Shown in pieces: positions 11,642 through 26,614 of a stretch of 64,000 nucleotides of DNA (positions are counted from its first letter, which is position 1; each line of letters starts with the position of its first letter). The notes under the pieces are model-generated. The model saw only the letters and a list, made by a program, of their open reading frames with translations. It was not told where the DNA came from and ran no database searches. The translations under genes and the position numbers were made by a program. Origin of the DNA: Corticium candelabrum (taxonomy: Eukaryota; Porifera; Homoscleromorpha; Homosclerophorida; Plakinidae); NCBI RefSeq assembly GCF_963422355.1, contig NC_085095.1, positions 429,501 to 493,500 of the forward strand, given 5' to 3'.

Positions 11642-13550
11642 TCATATAAGTCTATGCAACTGTATAGACTGTTTATAAACACTCACATTAGTCATACTCA
11701 TCATACGAGTTTTCATCACTGGCTTCAGACACGGTAGAGCTATTGGGTATGTCACCGGCCATGCCATCACCGTGATTGGACTAATAATACTCCGTGGGGA
11801 ACTCATTAAGAAGTGTCGAAGTACTTCAGCAATGTTCACTTCTCTCGTGTAGTAAACATGCATCAAGACCAGACCATCCAGACGGGGTCGCATCATTGTG
11901 GTGCAAAGGTACGTCTTGAGGCGTCTCAGAGAGCTAAAGCTTCTCTCACAACAGCATGTCATAACAGGTAAGACGGCAATGACACTGAACAACCGCTCAA
12001 TGCATGGTGGGCTAGACTTTGCAAGTGCTATGGACGCTACCAGTGACAAAGGTATGAACTTTCTCTGAACTAGTCACGGCATTATCGCACCAACGATTCA
12101 ACTCCGCTGAAAAGGTTGCTAGAGAATGACCATTCAGCAAATCATCCTGGCACTGCTCCGCAAACGCCAAAGCTGCCAACCTGCTTTTTTCTGGGTGAGC
12201 TGCTATATTTTCAGGAATAAGACTTAAGCCTTTTACGACAATCTGTTGATGTTTTTCAAACTTAGCATCCAAGTGGCCACATAACTCATCTAGCATGAGG
12301 ATAGTCACTGCCTTCTTGAAGTAGTCTGATGGAGAGACAGCAAAAGCATTGTCTCGATGTGTTTGTCTGGCACACACTCTAGGCATGGATGGCTCAGTGT
12401 CGACCTTGAATAAACAACAAACATCAATACCACGCTTAGCTAACTTGATAGCAACTACAAAATTTCCTACCGTTGATACCATTGCCACTGCCTTATCCCA
12501 CCAGTTAGCATGTGTACCATCAACAGCCATGCGAGCCTTCTTGAGCTGGGCATTCACATCACTAACGGTTTCGTACGCACAAATGATGTTCAGTGATGAT
12601 TCTTGAAGAGCTATTGTAAGGCTGTGAACGTAGCTCATAGCTTCTGAAACAACCACGAACGTGGTTATAAATCCGAAATCTACAGCAGATTTCAGTAGAG
12701 AGCTAGCTTTTGATGTAGTGTCTGCATTCCACTGAGATCTAGGAGCTTGGCTGATCTGCCCCAGTGTGTCAACGACAGCACTGTACAAAGCCTGAAATGT
12801 CACCAGTGCCGTGTGGCAAGCCACCCAGCGTGTTCAGCACAAATCCACCAGCTTCCTGACTTTTACTTCATTGCTTTCATGAGACTTGATGACTTTAATT
12901 GACTTATCCTGACGTTTGGGTGATGACGAAAAGAACAAGCTAATTTCTTTAAGCAGAGCCCACATTGAAGTAACAAGGATGGACTTTGATGCTGCTACCA
13001 CACACAAATTGAGTGCATGTGCTGAACAGTGTAGATACAGTGCTTTGGGATAGGTGCGACAAATAACTGCAGCACATCCATTGACTGCTCCAGCCATATT
13101 GGCAGCACCATCATAGCCTTGGCCACACATTTTCGTAAGATCAAGTCCCCATTCACTTAATTAACTGCTGTGTGATTTGATTTGCTAATGCTCTTCCCGT
13201 TGTTCCTTCTTTACACTCTAAAAATGACATAAATGCCCCACAGACTTCCAACGACACGGTGTCTAGGTATCTGAGCACAATGACCATTTGCTCTTTGTTG
13301 CTGGAATCTGTGGCCTCATCTGCCAGCATCGAAAAGAATGGAGAAGCCTTCACCTCATTCAGGATGTACTCAGAAATGTTCAGTCCACAAAGCTTGATAA
13401 GCTCGTTTAAATGCGAGGTGAGGTGTAATTTACTTCTTTGTTTCCTACTTCTTGCCTTATATGGAAAGGCCTACCGATTGAACTGTCACCAGCTTCTGAT
13501 CGAAAAAATACATCCGGTTTGCTTTGTCCGCGTGCACAGCGTTTCATGAT
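11642..13550 (-). mobile_element. Decayed hAT-type DNA transposon (ZMYM-like transposase)
   Basis: Transposase fragments lie in order on the minus strand. Near 13260-13430 is LNELIKLCGLNISEYILNEV, then the DDE-region start KASPFFSMLADEATDSSNKE. At 12834-13130 is CGQGYDGAANMAGAVNG, then YLHCSAHALNLCVV. At 12012-12824 is a long helical region. At 11642-12049 is the hAT dimerisation segment (CERSFSSLRRLKTYLCTTM, RLDGLVLMH). This layout is typical of the ZMYM1-like/DUF4371 hAT proteins common in animal genomes. The reading frame is broken by an in-frame stop near 12830 and by frame changes near 12050, 13140 and 13430, so it is a non-functional copy. Terminal inverted repeats were not identified; the 5' end may reach the transporter exon at 13.7 kb. 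Confidence 0.8.
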
Positions 13551-13732
13551 CGTGCAGATCCAAGAAAGACGGAAATAGCTAATTGTATAATCGAGACTGC
13601 GCAATGAGGACTTAGAAGCCTCGAACCTCAGGCAAACAGACACGCCCCTCTTTTCGTTGGCACGCTGGGAACGGGCTCGCGTACAACCCTGCGCCGGCCA
13701 GTGCTTAAAAGTTGGGAAACGTCTAGAACCGG

Positions 13733-16700
13733 ATGGCAGTTGTACCGACGTTTGTCGTCTTTCTAGCACTAGTCGTTGTTCAGATTGGATTTGGAGGCTA
13801 CGGTGTTTTGGTGAAGAAATTTGCGGCCAGCAGCAAAGTCAACCCTCTGATTTTTTGTCTCATTCGAGATGCATGCTGCTGGCCAGTTCTGCAGCTGTGT
13901 GCTATTGTAGCGGAACGCCGACTCAATGTGCCACGTTTACGAGAAGTACCACTTTTCTTTGTCATGGGTTTCTTTGGTGAGTATAGGCGTATAGCTATAC
14001 GTCCACGTATCAGTGTCGCATAAAACCTTAAAGGGGAAGTCCAACAAAAATGAACTTAACTTGTATGAATAGATCTTACGAAGACAAATCGATCGGTATA
14101 TGTTACTTCGTTATCTTCGCTTTTGTATACGAGAACGAGCGATGTTTCTGTGATGTGCAACGCCCACGCGTCTGCTCCACGCTTCCTGGTCGATTAAGCT
14201 CCGCCCACTGCAACGAATAAACGCGTTTACGGTTGACTGCTACGGATATATCGAGAATGACGAATGTGAATGCGAAGATATTATGAAGATCTGCCTTCTT
14301 GCCGTCAGTGGTTCCTCTCTAAAGTAAAATGGTGTCGGTAGAGCTATTTCCCCGCCAGACTTTGAAGCAGAACTTCCTCAATACCACGGCTTACCTAGAG
14401 AACGCGCTTGTGCTAGAATATTTGTTTATCCTTGTTCTTTTAATATCCAAAGAGAAACGTTCAGCGCGCCGTCTGGCGTGTGCTACAGAGAACGTTCCTA
14501 TTTTTACATCCGGTCAGCTCACTTTCTTTTGCCGCTGATTGGTAGAAGATTACAATCCCGGATGTCAAAATAGGATCATCCTCTGTAGCACACGCCAGAC
14601 GGCGCGCTGAACGTTTCTCTTCGGATATTAAAAGAACAAGGATAAACAAACACTCAAGCACAAGCGCATTCTCTAGGTAAGCCGTGGTATTGAGGAAGTT
14701 CTGCTTGAAAGTCTGGCAGGGAGACAGCTCTACCGACACCATTTTACTTTAGAGAGGAACCACTGACGGCAAGAAGGCAGATCTTCATAATATCTTCGCA
14801 TTCACATTCGTCATTCTCGATATATCCGTAGCAGTCATCCATAAACGCATTTATTCGTTCGCAGTGGGCGGAGCTTAATCCACCAGAAGCGCAAAGCAGG
14901 CGCGTGGGCGTTGCACATCACAGAAACATCGCTCGTTCTCGTATACAAAAGCGAAGATAGCGGAGTAACTTATACCGATCGATTTGTCTTCGTAAGATCT
15001 ACTCATACAAGTTAAGTTCATATTTGTTGGACTTCCCTTTAACTTAAGACAGGACCTCAGGGGGAGATCAGGTCCTAGGGTCAAATCTCCGCCGGAGTTG
15101 TTGCACTAGTGGTGTCATATTTCCAGCTCCATAACCCTAACCCGTAACCCTTAGACCCTAACCATAACACTACCATAGATGGTTCGGAAGCAATAAAATT
15201 AATGAGTGCTCTTTCAACACTGTACATGCTTGTTGGTAGAAGAGAATGGATGTTGGAGGTGACTCATACTAGTACAACACTGTTATCTCAATAATGACTT
15301 GTTTAGCTTGAACAGGTTTACTTGATCAAATGATCAACTACTTTCTCAAGTCAAACTTTGTCAAGCCTTGAAGGCAAAACAGAACTTCGTTTTCAAAATT
15401 TTAGTGGATCTAGAAGGAAGACATCTTCTCATGTAATAGCTAGGAAATGATAGACTAGCATATTTTACCAACATCAAATTGCAGGTACTGATAGAGTTTG
15501 TTTGTACTTGTGCCCTCAAACTTCTAAAGAATTCATGTGGGAATTATTGTTTTTGTGGGAAAGGCCACGGAGAGTCTCAGTTGCATGAGACCATTGTTGT
15601 TGAACAATTAAGAAACAGTGAAAGGAAATGTACGAAAGAAACAAGGTATGTAAATAGTGCACGTGTATGTGTAACATATCATCACTGAGATTGCTTTAAT
15701 TTATTACCAGGCCGTGAAATGCTAGAGTACAGTAACACCAGCATAGACCAATTATAAATGCAGTATTCTTATTCGCACTGGTTTTGTTGACTGTTCAGAT
15801 CATTACCAGCATTGTCACATTTATTTCTCATTACAGGTGTGTTTGCTAATCAGTTTTTCTACATCATGGGTGTGTACTATGTTGGTGCAAGTATTTCATC
15901 AGTCTTCCAGCCTGCCATTCCTGTGTGGACTGCATTACTGGCAATTGTTACTCGTATTGAGAAGCCTCCCAGTCTCAGACAATTTTATGGATGGGCAAAA
16001 CTCATAGGGATTATAATGGCTGTTGGTGGTGCTGTCAACATGTTGACACACAAAATTACACATCCAACTTCGAGTCTAAGTTCTTCAGATATAACTTCAC
16101 ACAGTTTTGGTAGTAAAACTGTTCTAGGCATTATTTTTCTGGTAATCAATACGATCTGTATGGCGATCTTTCTTCTTATACAGAAGCATTACATCTTTGA
16201 GCGCTCTAAAAGATGGGCACAGTATCCAATTTCAGTGACTACTTGGTGTTACCTATTTGGTGCACTTTATATGGGAATGGCATCGTTTTATTATGTTGGC
16301 AAATGTCCTCGTTCTGAATCATGTCATGACAATCCATGGAATATTCCCCAACAGGCAGCCATTCCCTTGGTTTATGCAATATTTGTGGCAGCAGCTCTTT
16401 GCTACATGTTACTCTCATGGTCAAACAAGCACGTCAGCCCTTCAGTTGTAACCGCTTTTTGGCCCGTCCAGGTTAGTGTTAATTAAATCAGTTGTCATTG
16501 GATGGTTCAATTAATGCTTTACTGCTGTGGTGTAAAAGGTGCTTGTTGCTGTTGTGTTGTCTTATTTTCTACTGGATGAGTACATGACAATACTTGACTA
16601 TGTTGGTGCTGCTTTTATTATCATTGGTCTGGTACTGGTTGTGTATTCAAATTGGTATGCTGAGAAACTACAGAAGAAACATAGAAGAACTGAGATGTTG

Positions 16701-16820
16701 AGACATACAGAAGAAGATAGACATTTATCTCATTCACAAAGCAGCACATCCACTGATGATGAAAACGTTGATCCAGTGACAGTAAAATTACTTAGAAGTG
16801 GCAGTTTTCAACCACATTGA
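13733..16820 (+). CDS. EamA/DMT-superfamily membrane transporter (paralogue 1)
   Basis: This is a drug/metabolite-transporter-type carrier with about ten transmembrane helices; the substrate is unknown. Three exons are modelled: 13733-13976, 15837-16471 and 16539-16820 (386 aa), with phases 1 and 0. The protein starts MAVVPTFVVFLALVVVQIGF. It has the family-typical start of TM2-4 (GVFANQFFYIMGVYYVGASI, SSVFQPAIPVWTALLAI) and ends the second EamA repeat with LDYVGAAFIIIGLVLVVYSN. A hydrophilic tail rich in Ser, Glu and His follows. It resembles WAT1-related/EamA proteins, so the symbol is left empty. A convergent paralogue with the same two intron positions lies at 17868-20276. An AATAAA lies about 65 bp after the stop. 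Intron 1 (1.86 kb) carries a large palindromic element. Confidence 0.88.
14030..15055. mobile_element. TTAA-flanked long inverted-repeat (foldback) element
   Basis: Two arms of roughly 490 bp form a near-perfect palindrome. The left arm starts TTAAAGGGGAAGTCCAACAA (about 14032). The right arm ends with its complement, TTGGACTTCCCTTTAA (about 15043). Both ends are flanked by TTAA. The arms are close enough in sequence that matching open frames appear on opposite strands (14329-14538 plus, 14461-14742 minus, both beginning MVSVEL). The central spacer is only about 20-60 bp, near 14530-14560. No transposase is encoded. TTAA target sites suggest mobilisation by a piggyBac-like enzyme; that is inference. 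It lies in intron 1 of the first transporter. Confidence 0.75.
15119..15172. repeat. Telomere-like degenerate tract
   Basis: The sequence CCATAACCCTAACCCGTAAC followed by CCTTAGACCCTAACC resembles a decayed run of the animal telomere unit (TTAGGG complement). It is short and imperfect, and may be chance or a repair scar. Confidence 0.3.
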
Positions 16821-17867
16821 GATTGCTATCTTTGTTAGAGATATGACTATCAGACACGTTAATAAGATGAGAATTAAGTAGAGATAATAAAGAACACTAT
16901 TACAAGTAATAGATGTATAAGGATTATTTATGATGTGATGTGACGTGATGCCACAGCAGCATACTAACAGCTAAAATACACACATCATTTTCAGGAGACA
17001 GTGTGAGGAACCGATGCATAACTGTGTTGATAGAACAATATGATAGTCGATTCCAATGCTGCTTTCTAATGCGTGCCTGTAAGAAATGTGCAACAATCTA
17101 TTCTTGTTAACTAAGTGCTTAATTAATTAAGCTTTCAGGCGAGGTTGTGGTTCACAAAAACAATCAGCATCATAATGCATTATGTGACTGTCAGATACTT
17201 TGATCAAACTTTCCCAAAGATAACGTGAGGAACAACAAAAACAGAAATGCTATTTTTGAGGCTTATCAAATATCACAGGTCACACGAGACTAGCACTCAC
17301 TTTCATTTGATTGTCAACAATTAGAATTAGGTACAGCACTTGCTCAGAGAACACCGAAGTATTGCATGTATCAATCATCAATAGTAAGTACATACATGCA
17401 AGAGTACAAATTGACCAAGAAATCTGTGACAACAACAAATTTGGTGCGTTTCACAGTATATTCTTGCACGAGCAGGTGAAGAAATCAATTTGACCATTCG
17501 GCAAAATTGTATGGCTGACAGTAAACAGCTCTCGTAGCGAAAAGACAATTGTGTATATGTTCTATTTGTCTAGAGAAACAACAGGTACTGGTAACGTTTA
17601 TGGTACAAACAAACATGACTAATAATGATTACACCTGCTATGGTACTGTACAGTAAGTTGAACAAAATTAGAGAATAAATGTTAGCATTACATAAAGTGA
17701 GTGTTACTGTATTAGCTAATCAGCAATCCAAACTGGTAGAAATGTGAGATACATAGTAACAAATAATATCACCAGTAACGATAACAATCTCAACAAATAA
17801 GAAATTACAATGTAGCAAACCTAACAATGACAACGCTTTGGTTTACTTATCTTAAAATGTAGCAAAT
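16821..17867. other. Convergent intergenic region between the two transporters
   Basis: This is AT-rich sequence between the two stop codons. It contains the AATAAA signal of the plus-strand gene near 16885. No coding exon, RNA gene or repeat was recognised. Confidence 0.4.
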
Positions 17868-20276
17868 TCATTGTTGAATATTTTTTTCCCTTGTGAATGA
17901 CTTTGCTTTCAATGGAGCATCAAAGATGTCGTCATGGCTGTTGATCAATGCTTGTCTTTCTTCAACTGATCGGCCAAACACAACGGCCATGTCAGTTTCC
18001 TTCCGTAACTTCTCAGCATACCAGTTTGAATACACAACCAGTAGCAAACCGATAATAATAAGAACAGCACCAACATAGTCAAGTGTCTCCATGCGTTCAC
18101 CCAGTATAAAGTAAGACAACACAACAGCAACAGGAACCTGTAGATCATAGCGATAAACTACCAAATCAGACTGTGTAGACAAATGTTGATATTGACCTGC
18201 AAAGGCCAGAAAGCTGTTACGAGTGAAGCTGGCACAAGCATATTTCCCCAAGTGATCAACATGTAGCAAAGAGCAGATGCCACAAATATAGCATAAACCA
18301 AAGGAATGGCCTCCTCCTGAGGAATAAACCATGGATCATCCTGACATGCCCCAGAATGAGGACATTTAATGACATAATAAAATGATGCCAGCCCCATACA
18401 AAGTGCCCCAAAACAGTAACACCACGCAGTCACCGAAACGGGATACTTAGCCCATCTCTCAGAACGTTCAAAAATGTAACGCTTTTGTATAAGAATGAAA
18501 ATTGCCATGCAGATGGTATTGGCAAACAGGAAGACAATGCCGAAAATAATTTTGTCACTATAGGTGACTGAAGACCCGCGTGTCAATCTTTCAGTTAGCA
18601 TAGTGACGGCACCACCAACTGCCACTAAAATTCCCACAACTTTGGCCCATCCATGTAATTTTCTGAGGGTAGGAGGCTTTTCAATACCAGTAACGATTGC
18701 AAACAATGCAGTCCAAACAGGAATGGCAGGTTGAAAAACAGATGAGATGTCAGCACCAGCATAATAAACACCCATGATATAGAAAAATTGGTTGCCAAAC
18801 ATACCTGAAATACAACAATAACAATGACTTGCGGTAGTTGACAAAATTTCATTACAATAATAAGAGCATTTATTCTAACATATTTGCACCAATAAATAAT
18901 GAACGCTGCTTTTCCACTGATCATGCTTGTCAGTGTCACAGTTAATTAACTAACAGTTAACAATCGTACAATACATTACATGTACAGTCCAAATTTATGT
19001 CTCTGACTATATTTGTCTTTGTATCACTTAATCAGTAACCATGTTCTTCTGTTGTTGGTGACTTTATCATACAAAATAAGACAAAGTCACATTGCAAATA
19101 GGAAACGGCAATGACGCCACTATATTATGACCAGCTCATTTATTAGATCTCAGTCTGCCTTTAATTAATGACAAAGTACCAAGTAAATTCATAATCTTAT
19201 ATTTGCATGAAAGAGTGTTGAGCAACTTGTGAAAATTCAATCTAAAATATATATCAACTGTATTTAAAAATTATTATATTTGATACAATTAATTAAATTA
19301 ACAACTCACTAGTAGAGCATATTAACTACTAGTTTTTCTCATCTAGAACCAGCCACCAAATAACCAGTCGTCAGACGTGCGACCGTATTTTATACCCATT
19401 AGCGCAGATGCAAGTGAAGCTATTCCAACCAATAGAGGAGAAGTTCTGTCATTGCTGACCAATACGAACGTGATGTCATCATGAGGCTCCACCTCTCTTT
19501 GTTTGGTGCAGCTGCTAACGAGAATTCGGCCATCCATCCTGTACGTGGTGTCTAGTCCCTTGCTTTACCTAGGGGTTTAGCATTTAGAAACAACTTCTAC
19601 ATTTGCACGTGCATGTTTTTCCCACAGGCGGCGAGTCAGCGGTACGTGTAGCTGTACCCGACTTGTAACATTTTGCTTGTCCCACAGTGTTTCTGCATAG
19701 TGGTTCTGCAGTCTGACAGCTTGAATTTTCGGTGTGCGTCGCTGAGCGGCCGCGATGTTAATTCTAACGTTGTTGCAAAGTCACTAGTGCTCCACGAGAA
19801 TTTGCGAAGAGGTACGTGCATAATAATTGTCCATGACAGCGTCTGTTTGTCGGACGAAGCGACTGACCTGTAAGTACGCTTAGTGTGTCTCTATTCATTT
19901 TCGTTATACGAAAGTCAGAGACGCCTATGCACGTGCATGTTTTCCAACATTAATAACACGTGAGTAGTTTGTGCAAGCTAGCAATCTACTCAAAGTCTCA
20001 AACTACTACAGCAAATGCTTGCTTACCAAACAATCCCAGAATAAAGAAAAGCGGTAACTCTCTCAGACGAGGCACATTCAATCTGCGCTCCGCTGCGACT
20101 GCACATAGTAGCAGAACTGGCCAGCAGACTGCATCTCGAATGAGACAAAAAATCAAAGGATTCGCTTTCTTGTTAGCTGCAAATTTCTTTACAACGACAC
20201 CGTAACCTCCAAATCCAATTTGAACGACAACTAGAGCCAAACAGACTAAAGCAGTCGGTACACCGCTCTGAGCCAT
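17868..20276 (-). CDS. EamA/DMT-superfamily membrane transporter (paralogue 2)
   Basis: This is the inverted sister of the transporter at 13733-16820, with the same fold and unknown substrate. Exons are 20027-20276, 18197-18804 and 17868-18137 (375 aa). The two introns are at the same codons and phases as in paralogue 1. Exon 1 gives MAQSGVPTALVCLALVVVQI. Exon 2 gives GMFGNQFFYIMGVYYAGADI and continues to TAFWPLQ. Exon 3 gives PVAVVLSYFILGERMETLDY and ends with a charged tail. The proteins differ mainly in the loop after the fifth helix and in the C-terminal tail. The pair is tail-to-tail. Intron 1 (about 1.2 kb) contains a 64-codon frame of uncertain meaning at 19343-19537. Confidence 0.88.
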
Positions 20277-20688
20277 GCCTTCTAACGCGCGCAGCCAAAG
20301 ATTTGAGTAGAAAGTGCATGGGTACCGTACGTAGACTCCGTGACCTGTTCATCAGCTTCCAACTACTTGTCATCACACATCTCGTAATGGTCATAGTGAT
20401 TGCATCTACTCTGACTACAATTATCGATCATCTGACATCATCTAGTTATTAATTAGTTTAGTTTTTTCACCCTAGATTTTCCAAACTCATATTGACTTCC
20501 CGTACGGAGTCAAAATGATACGCAGCAGAGTGAACAACATTGTAAATAAAACTTTTTTGCAGGTCTCCCACCACAATGCTTTTAATAATGATAATATAGA
20601 ACATACTATACATACAATACTCGAAAAGAGCTGTGCACCTTAGTACAGAATCGCAAGTGAAGCAAATTTACATCAGATACCTCCCAGT
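20277..20688. other. Intergenic region, transporter 2 to WDR5
   Basis: This is a 0.4 kb stretch that should include the promoter of the minus-strand transporter and the 3' flank of WDR5. Nothing specific was recognised. Confidence 0.35.
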
Positions 20689-23322
<2,634 letters not shown>

Positions 23323-24717
23323 AAACCAAAAACCCATTATATCCAACTCATTGTCTCAGCTCAAACTCTCTATCACATACTTGACATACTTCACAACAAA
23401 TACGCTAGAAACAAAAACATAAGACAACCAAACGAACAAGCAAGCAGACAGACAGAGAGAGACGATACAGGCACTCTCAATAACATCTCTAAAATATGTA
23501 TTAATTAAATGACAAAAATAGACAAACCAACCAGCTGACAAACAAACAGACTAAACTGTATCTATATTAACCATTGAGCTTGTCATTCACAGCCATTACA
23601 AAATGTGTGCTCTCTTTCTACTAAAGTACCACCCCCTGGAATGCAATCCCCTACATACAGGGTACTTGTGTGCATGCTCTCTCTACTAAAATACCATAAA
23701 CCATTGACCACAATATATAACTGCCTACAGCCAGTAGCTCATGACCTAAATTTATAAGGTTACGAGCAGAAACACAAATTGCCCAATTTCAACTGACTGC
23801 ATTTTATAAATCACATCACAGTAGCAAAATAGAGTACCAGTACAAAACCAATACTGATAGATTTTTTACTCTATCACTATTAAATATAATTTTTTAATTA
23901 TCACACTCTCCAATCCCACTACTAAAGATTCCTACTAGTAGATAATGAGTCACTGCACTGCGGAATAATATAATATAACCATAGTAGCTTTCACACTTAG
24001 TTTTACGACATCAGTCAGCGAATACTTGGCGACGATTAAAGTATTCATACTCGAACTTGTTGAAATGACTGTGTCCTCCTGAGCAGTTGTTTGGCCAACT
24101 GCCTGAGTTGCCATCATGAGTACAGACAAACACGCACACAGACTAGCCGATCAACCTGCGCACACAAAGCACCGTTAGACATAGTGGATATTGCAACACA
24201 AAGCCCAAGCGCTTGTTGGATCCGCAACATGCATTTCACATGCAATCGATCTTTAGATACGCTCGATGCTTGACACTTTCACCGCGTTCCTCCCGTGAAC
24301 GGGTAAAGACACGACGTCAGACTAGATAAACACAAATGGTATGTTCTGAAGTCTTACTCACGTACGAAAAGTAGGCAGCAATGAAAGCAACTACGACACG
24401 AAACACGTGGAACAGAGACGAGAATCTAGCTAGCGCACGTTACACTGCTTTTCAAAATTGTTTCGGTGATTCAACGACTTATTTGATGAAGTTGGGTGTT
24501 TGTGTAAATAGACAGTCACGCCATCATCATTCTCAAGTGTTGTGACCGGCATGCAGTCGAAGAGGAACGCGTAAGTAGACTTTTTGTAATTAGCATAGCA
24601 TTTGATTTACATGTACTGAAAGTGAACCTCAGAGTCTAAGACTACTGTGTATTATTAAATGTAGAGAGTTACAGACTTCAAGACCACAGCGTCTAGTCCG
24701 TACGTCAGCCGGTACGG
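23323..24717. other. Intergenic region upstream of WDR5
   Basis: About 1.4 kb of AT-rich sequence precedes the WDR5 start and should hold its promoter. An ATG followed by a good donor (ATGCAGTCGAAGAGGAACGC then GTAAGT) lies at about 24551 on the plus strand, but no downstream exon was found. No RNA gene was recognised. Confidence 0.4.
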
Positions 24718-25750
24718 AGGGAGGATTCTGGGAGGATTCTGGGAGGGAGGGAGGATTCTGGGAGGGAGGGAGGATTCTGGGAGGGAGGATTCTGGGAGGG
24801 AGGATTCTGGGAGGGAGGATTCTGGGAGGGAGGATTCTGGGAGGGAGGATTCTGGGAGGGAGGATTCTGGGAGGGAGGATTCTGGGAGGGAGGGAGGGAG
24901 GATTCTGGGAGGGAGGGAGAATTCTGGGGGGAGGGAGAATTCTGGGGGGAGGGAGAATTCTGGGGGGAGGGAGAATTCTGGGGGGAGGGAGAATTCTGGG
25001 GGGAGGGAGAATTCTGGGGGGAGGGAGAATTCTGGGGGGAGGGAGAATTCTGGGGGGAGGGAGAATTCTGGGGGGAGGGAGAATTCTGGGGGGAGGGAGA
25101 ATTCTGGGGGGAGGGAGAATTCTGGGGGGAGGGAGAATTCTGGGGGGAGGGAGAATTCTGGGGGGAGGGAGAATTCTGGGGGGATGGAGGATTCTGGGAG
25201 GGAGGATTCTGGGAGGGAGGATTCTGGGAGGGAGGATTCTGGGAGGGAGGGAGGATTCTGGGAGGGAGGATTCTGGGAGGGAGGATTCTGGGAGGGAGGG
25301 AGGATTCTGGGAGGGAGGGAGGATTCTGGGAGGGAGGGAGGATTCTGGGGGGGAGGGAGGATTCTGGGGGGGAGGGAGGATTCTGGGGGGGAGGGAGAGA
25401 GGATTATGGGGGGGAGGGAGGATTCTGGGAGGGAGGGAGGATTCTGGGAGGGAGGGAGGATTCTGGGAGGGAGGGAGGATTCTGGGAGGGAGGGAGGATT
25501 CTGGGAGGGAGGGAGGATTCTGGGAGGGAGGGAGGATTCTGGGAGGGAGGGAGGATTCTGGGGGGAGGGAGAGAGGATTCTGGGAGGGAGGGAGGATTCT
25601 GGGAGGGAGGATTCTGGGAGGGAGGTTTCTGGGAGAGAGGGAGGATTCTGGGAGGGAGGATTCGGGGAGGGAGGATTCGGGGAGGGAGGAAGGATTCTGG
25701 GAAGGAGGGAGGATTCGGGGAGGGAGGGAGCAGGGAGAAAGGAGGGAAGG
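24716..25750. repeat. G-rich minisatellite, about 1 kb
   Basis: The array consists of short units built from GGATTCTGGGAGGGAGGGA and relatives. A more homogeneous central block (about 24917-25185) has about 15 copies of the 18-bp unit GAATTCTGGGGGGAGGGA, each with an EcoRI site. Flanking blocks vary in unit length by multiples of GGGA. The plus strand is almost free of C and has many runs of three or more G, so quadruplex formation is plausible. Long frames through it encode only SLPESSLPPRILPP-type repeats and are not taken as genes. Confidence 0.95.
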
Positions 25751-26614
25751 AGCAAGAAGAGAAGGAGCAAAGGGAAGGGACAGGGAGGGAAAGCGGGAGG
25801 AAAGAACATTCTAAAATTATAGTCAAGTGGTGTTTGCGTATGCGTATTTCCTACAATATTAGATGAATATTCAGCGATTCCGTGTCCTTGAGTACGGTAG
25901 TTGTTACTAATCATGTGTATTGAAGAGCCCTTCACAATGCATGGTCACAATTGCCTTCTTCATATGAAATAGGGAGACCATTATATTTGACACACAACAA
26001 TGACCATGGCTTGCCTCCACGGTCTAGTTTTAATAGATCGTATGTACTGGTATCCAGCTTCGACGGCTTAGTGGCATTGGCAATGGGTATTTAATTAATC
26101 CAAGTCCCACTGTTGCAGTGGTATTTGATCTTCATATCTCCCGATCAAGCATGCGTGTTCTCCCTTGAGTCCTTCATAAACACATCACCTACCTAATTTA
26201 GAAATTAATTAAGAACAGCTAGAATTTGACGTCGATGTACAGCACCACCTTGGTTTCACTCGTTACTAACATTCTGATATTTAATGTACTGTACTCTCAG
26301 TTCACGCCACTAAATACTGGCATGCATACAGTACTCATGGCATGTGTGATCCACACACACACACAACGTTCATTACAAGCTGAGGGAGGTCACAGTGATT
26401 ATTATCACATAAGATAAACACCTCCACAGCAGAGAAACACCTGAATCATTTAGCCACTCGCTAACAGATGAGTGCATACAAATTGGTACATACTAACAAG
26501 CCTCTGAAACTATATGTTTGCAAGCACATGCTACTCAATAGATTTCCCATATTACTGACATCAGCATCACTAATTTACTCCTGTACTAACACTATCCTGT
26601 ACACATGACAAGTT
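25751..26614. other. Intergenic region after the minisatellite
   Basis: A purine-rich tail (GGGAAGGAGCAAGAAGAG type) continues to about 25805 and then gives way to ordinary AT-rich sequence. It forms the 3' flank of the FRS2-like gene. A short CACACACACA tract lies near 26355. No gene was recognised. Confidence 0.4.

Noticed and set aside
14329-14742. Two similar MVSVEL frames on opposite strands as a gene pair
   Set aside because: They are the same sequence read from the two arms of the palindromic element. No protein family was recognised.
15119-15172. True interstitial telomere
   Set aside because: Too short and irregular to claim beyond a telomere-like tract.
19343-19537. 64-codon minus-strand frame with a hydrophobic segment in intron 1 of transporter 2
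   Set aside because: It has an ATG and ends GGWF, and might be a nested small membrane protein, but no family match, splice cue or composition argument supports it.
24551-24575. Possible first exon (ATGCAGTCGAAGAGG then a GTAAGT donor)
   Set aside because: A start and donor can occur by chance, and no downstream plus-strand exon was found before or after the minisatellite.
24655-25935. 426-codon minus-strand open frame of SLPESSLPPRILPP repeats, and plus-strand Gly-rich frames
   Set aside because: The frames exist only because the minisatellite unit lengths are mostly multiples of three and lack stops. There is no start context, domain or conservation cue.
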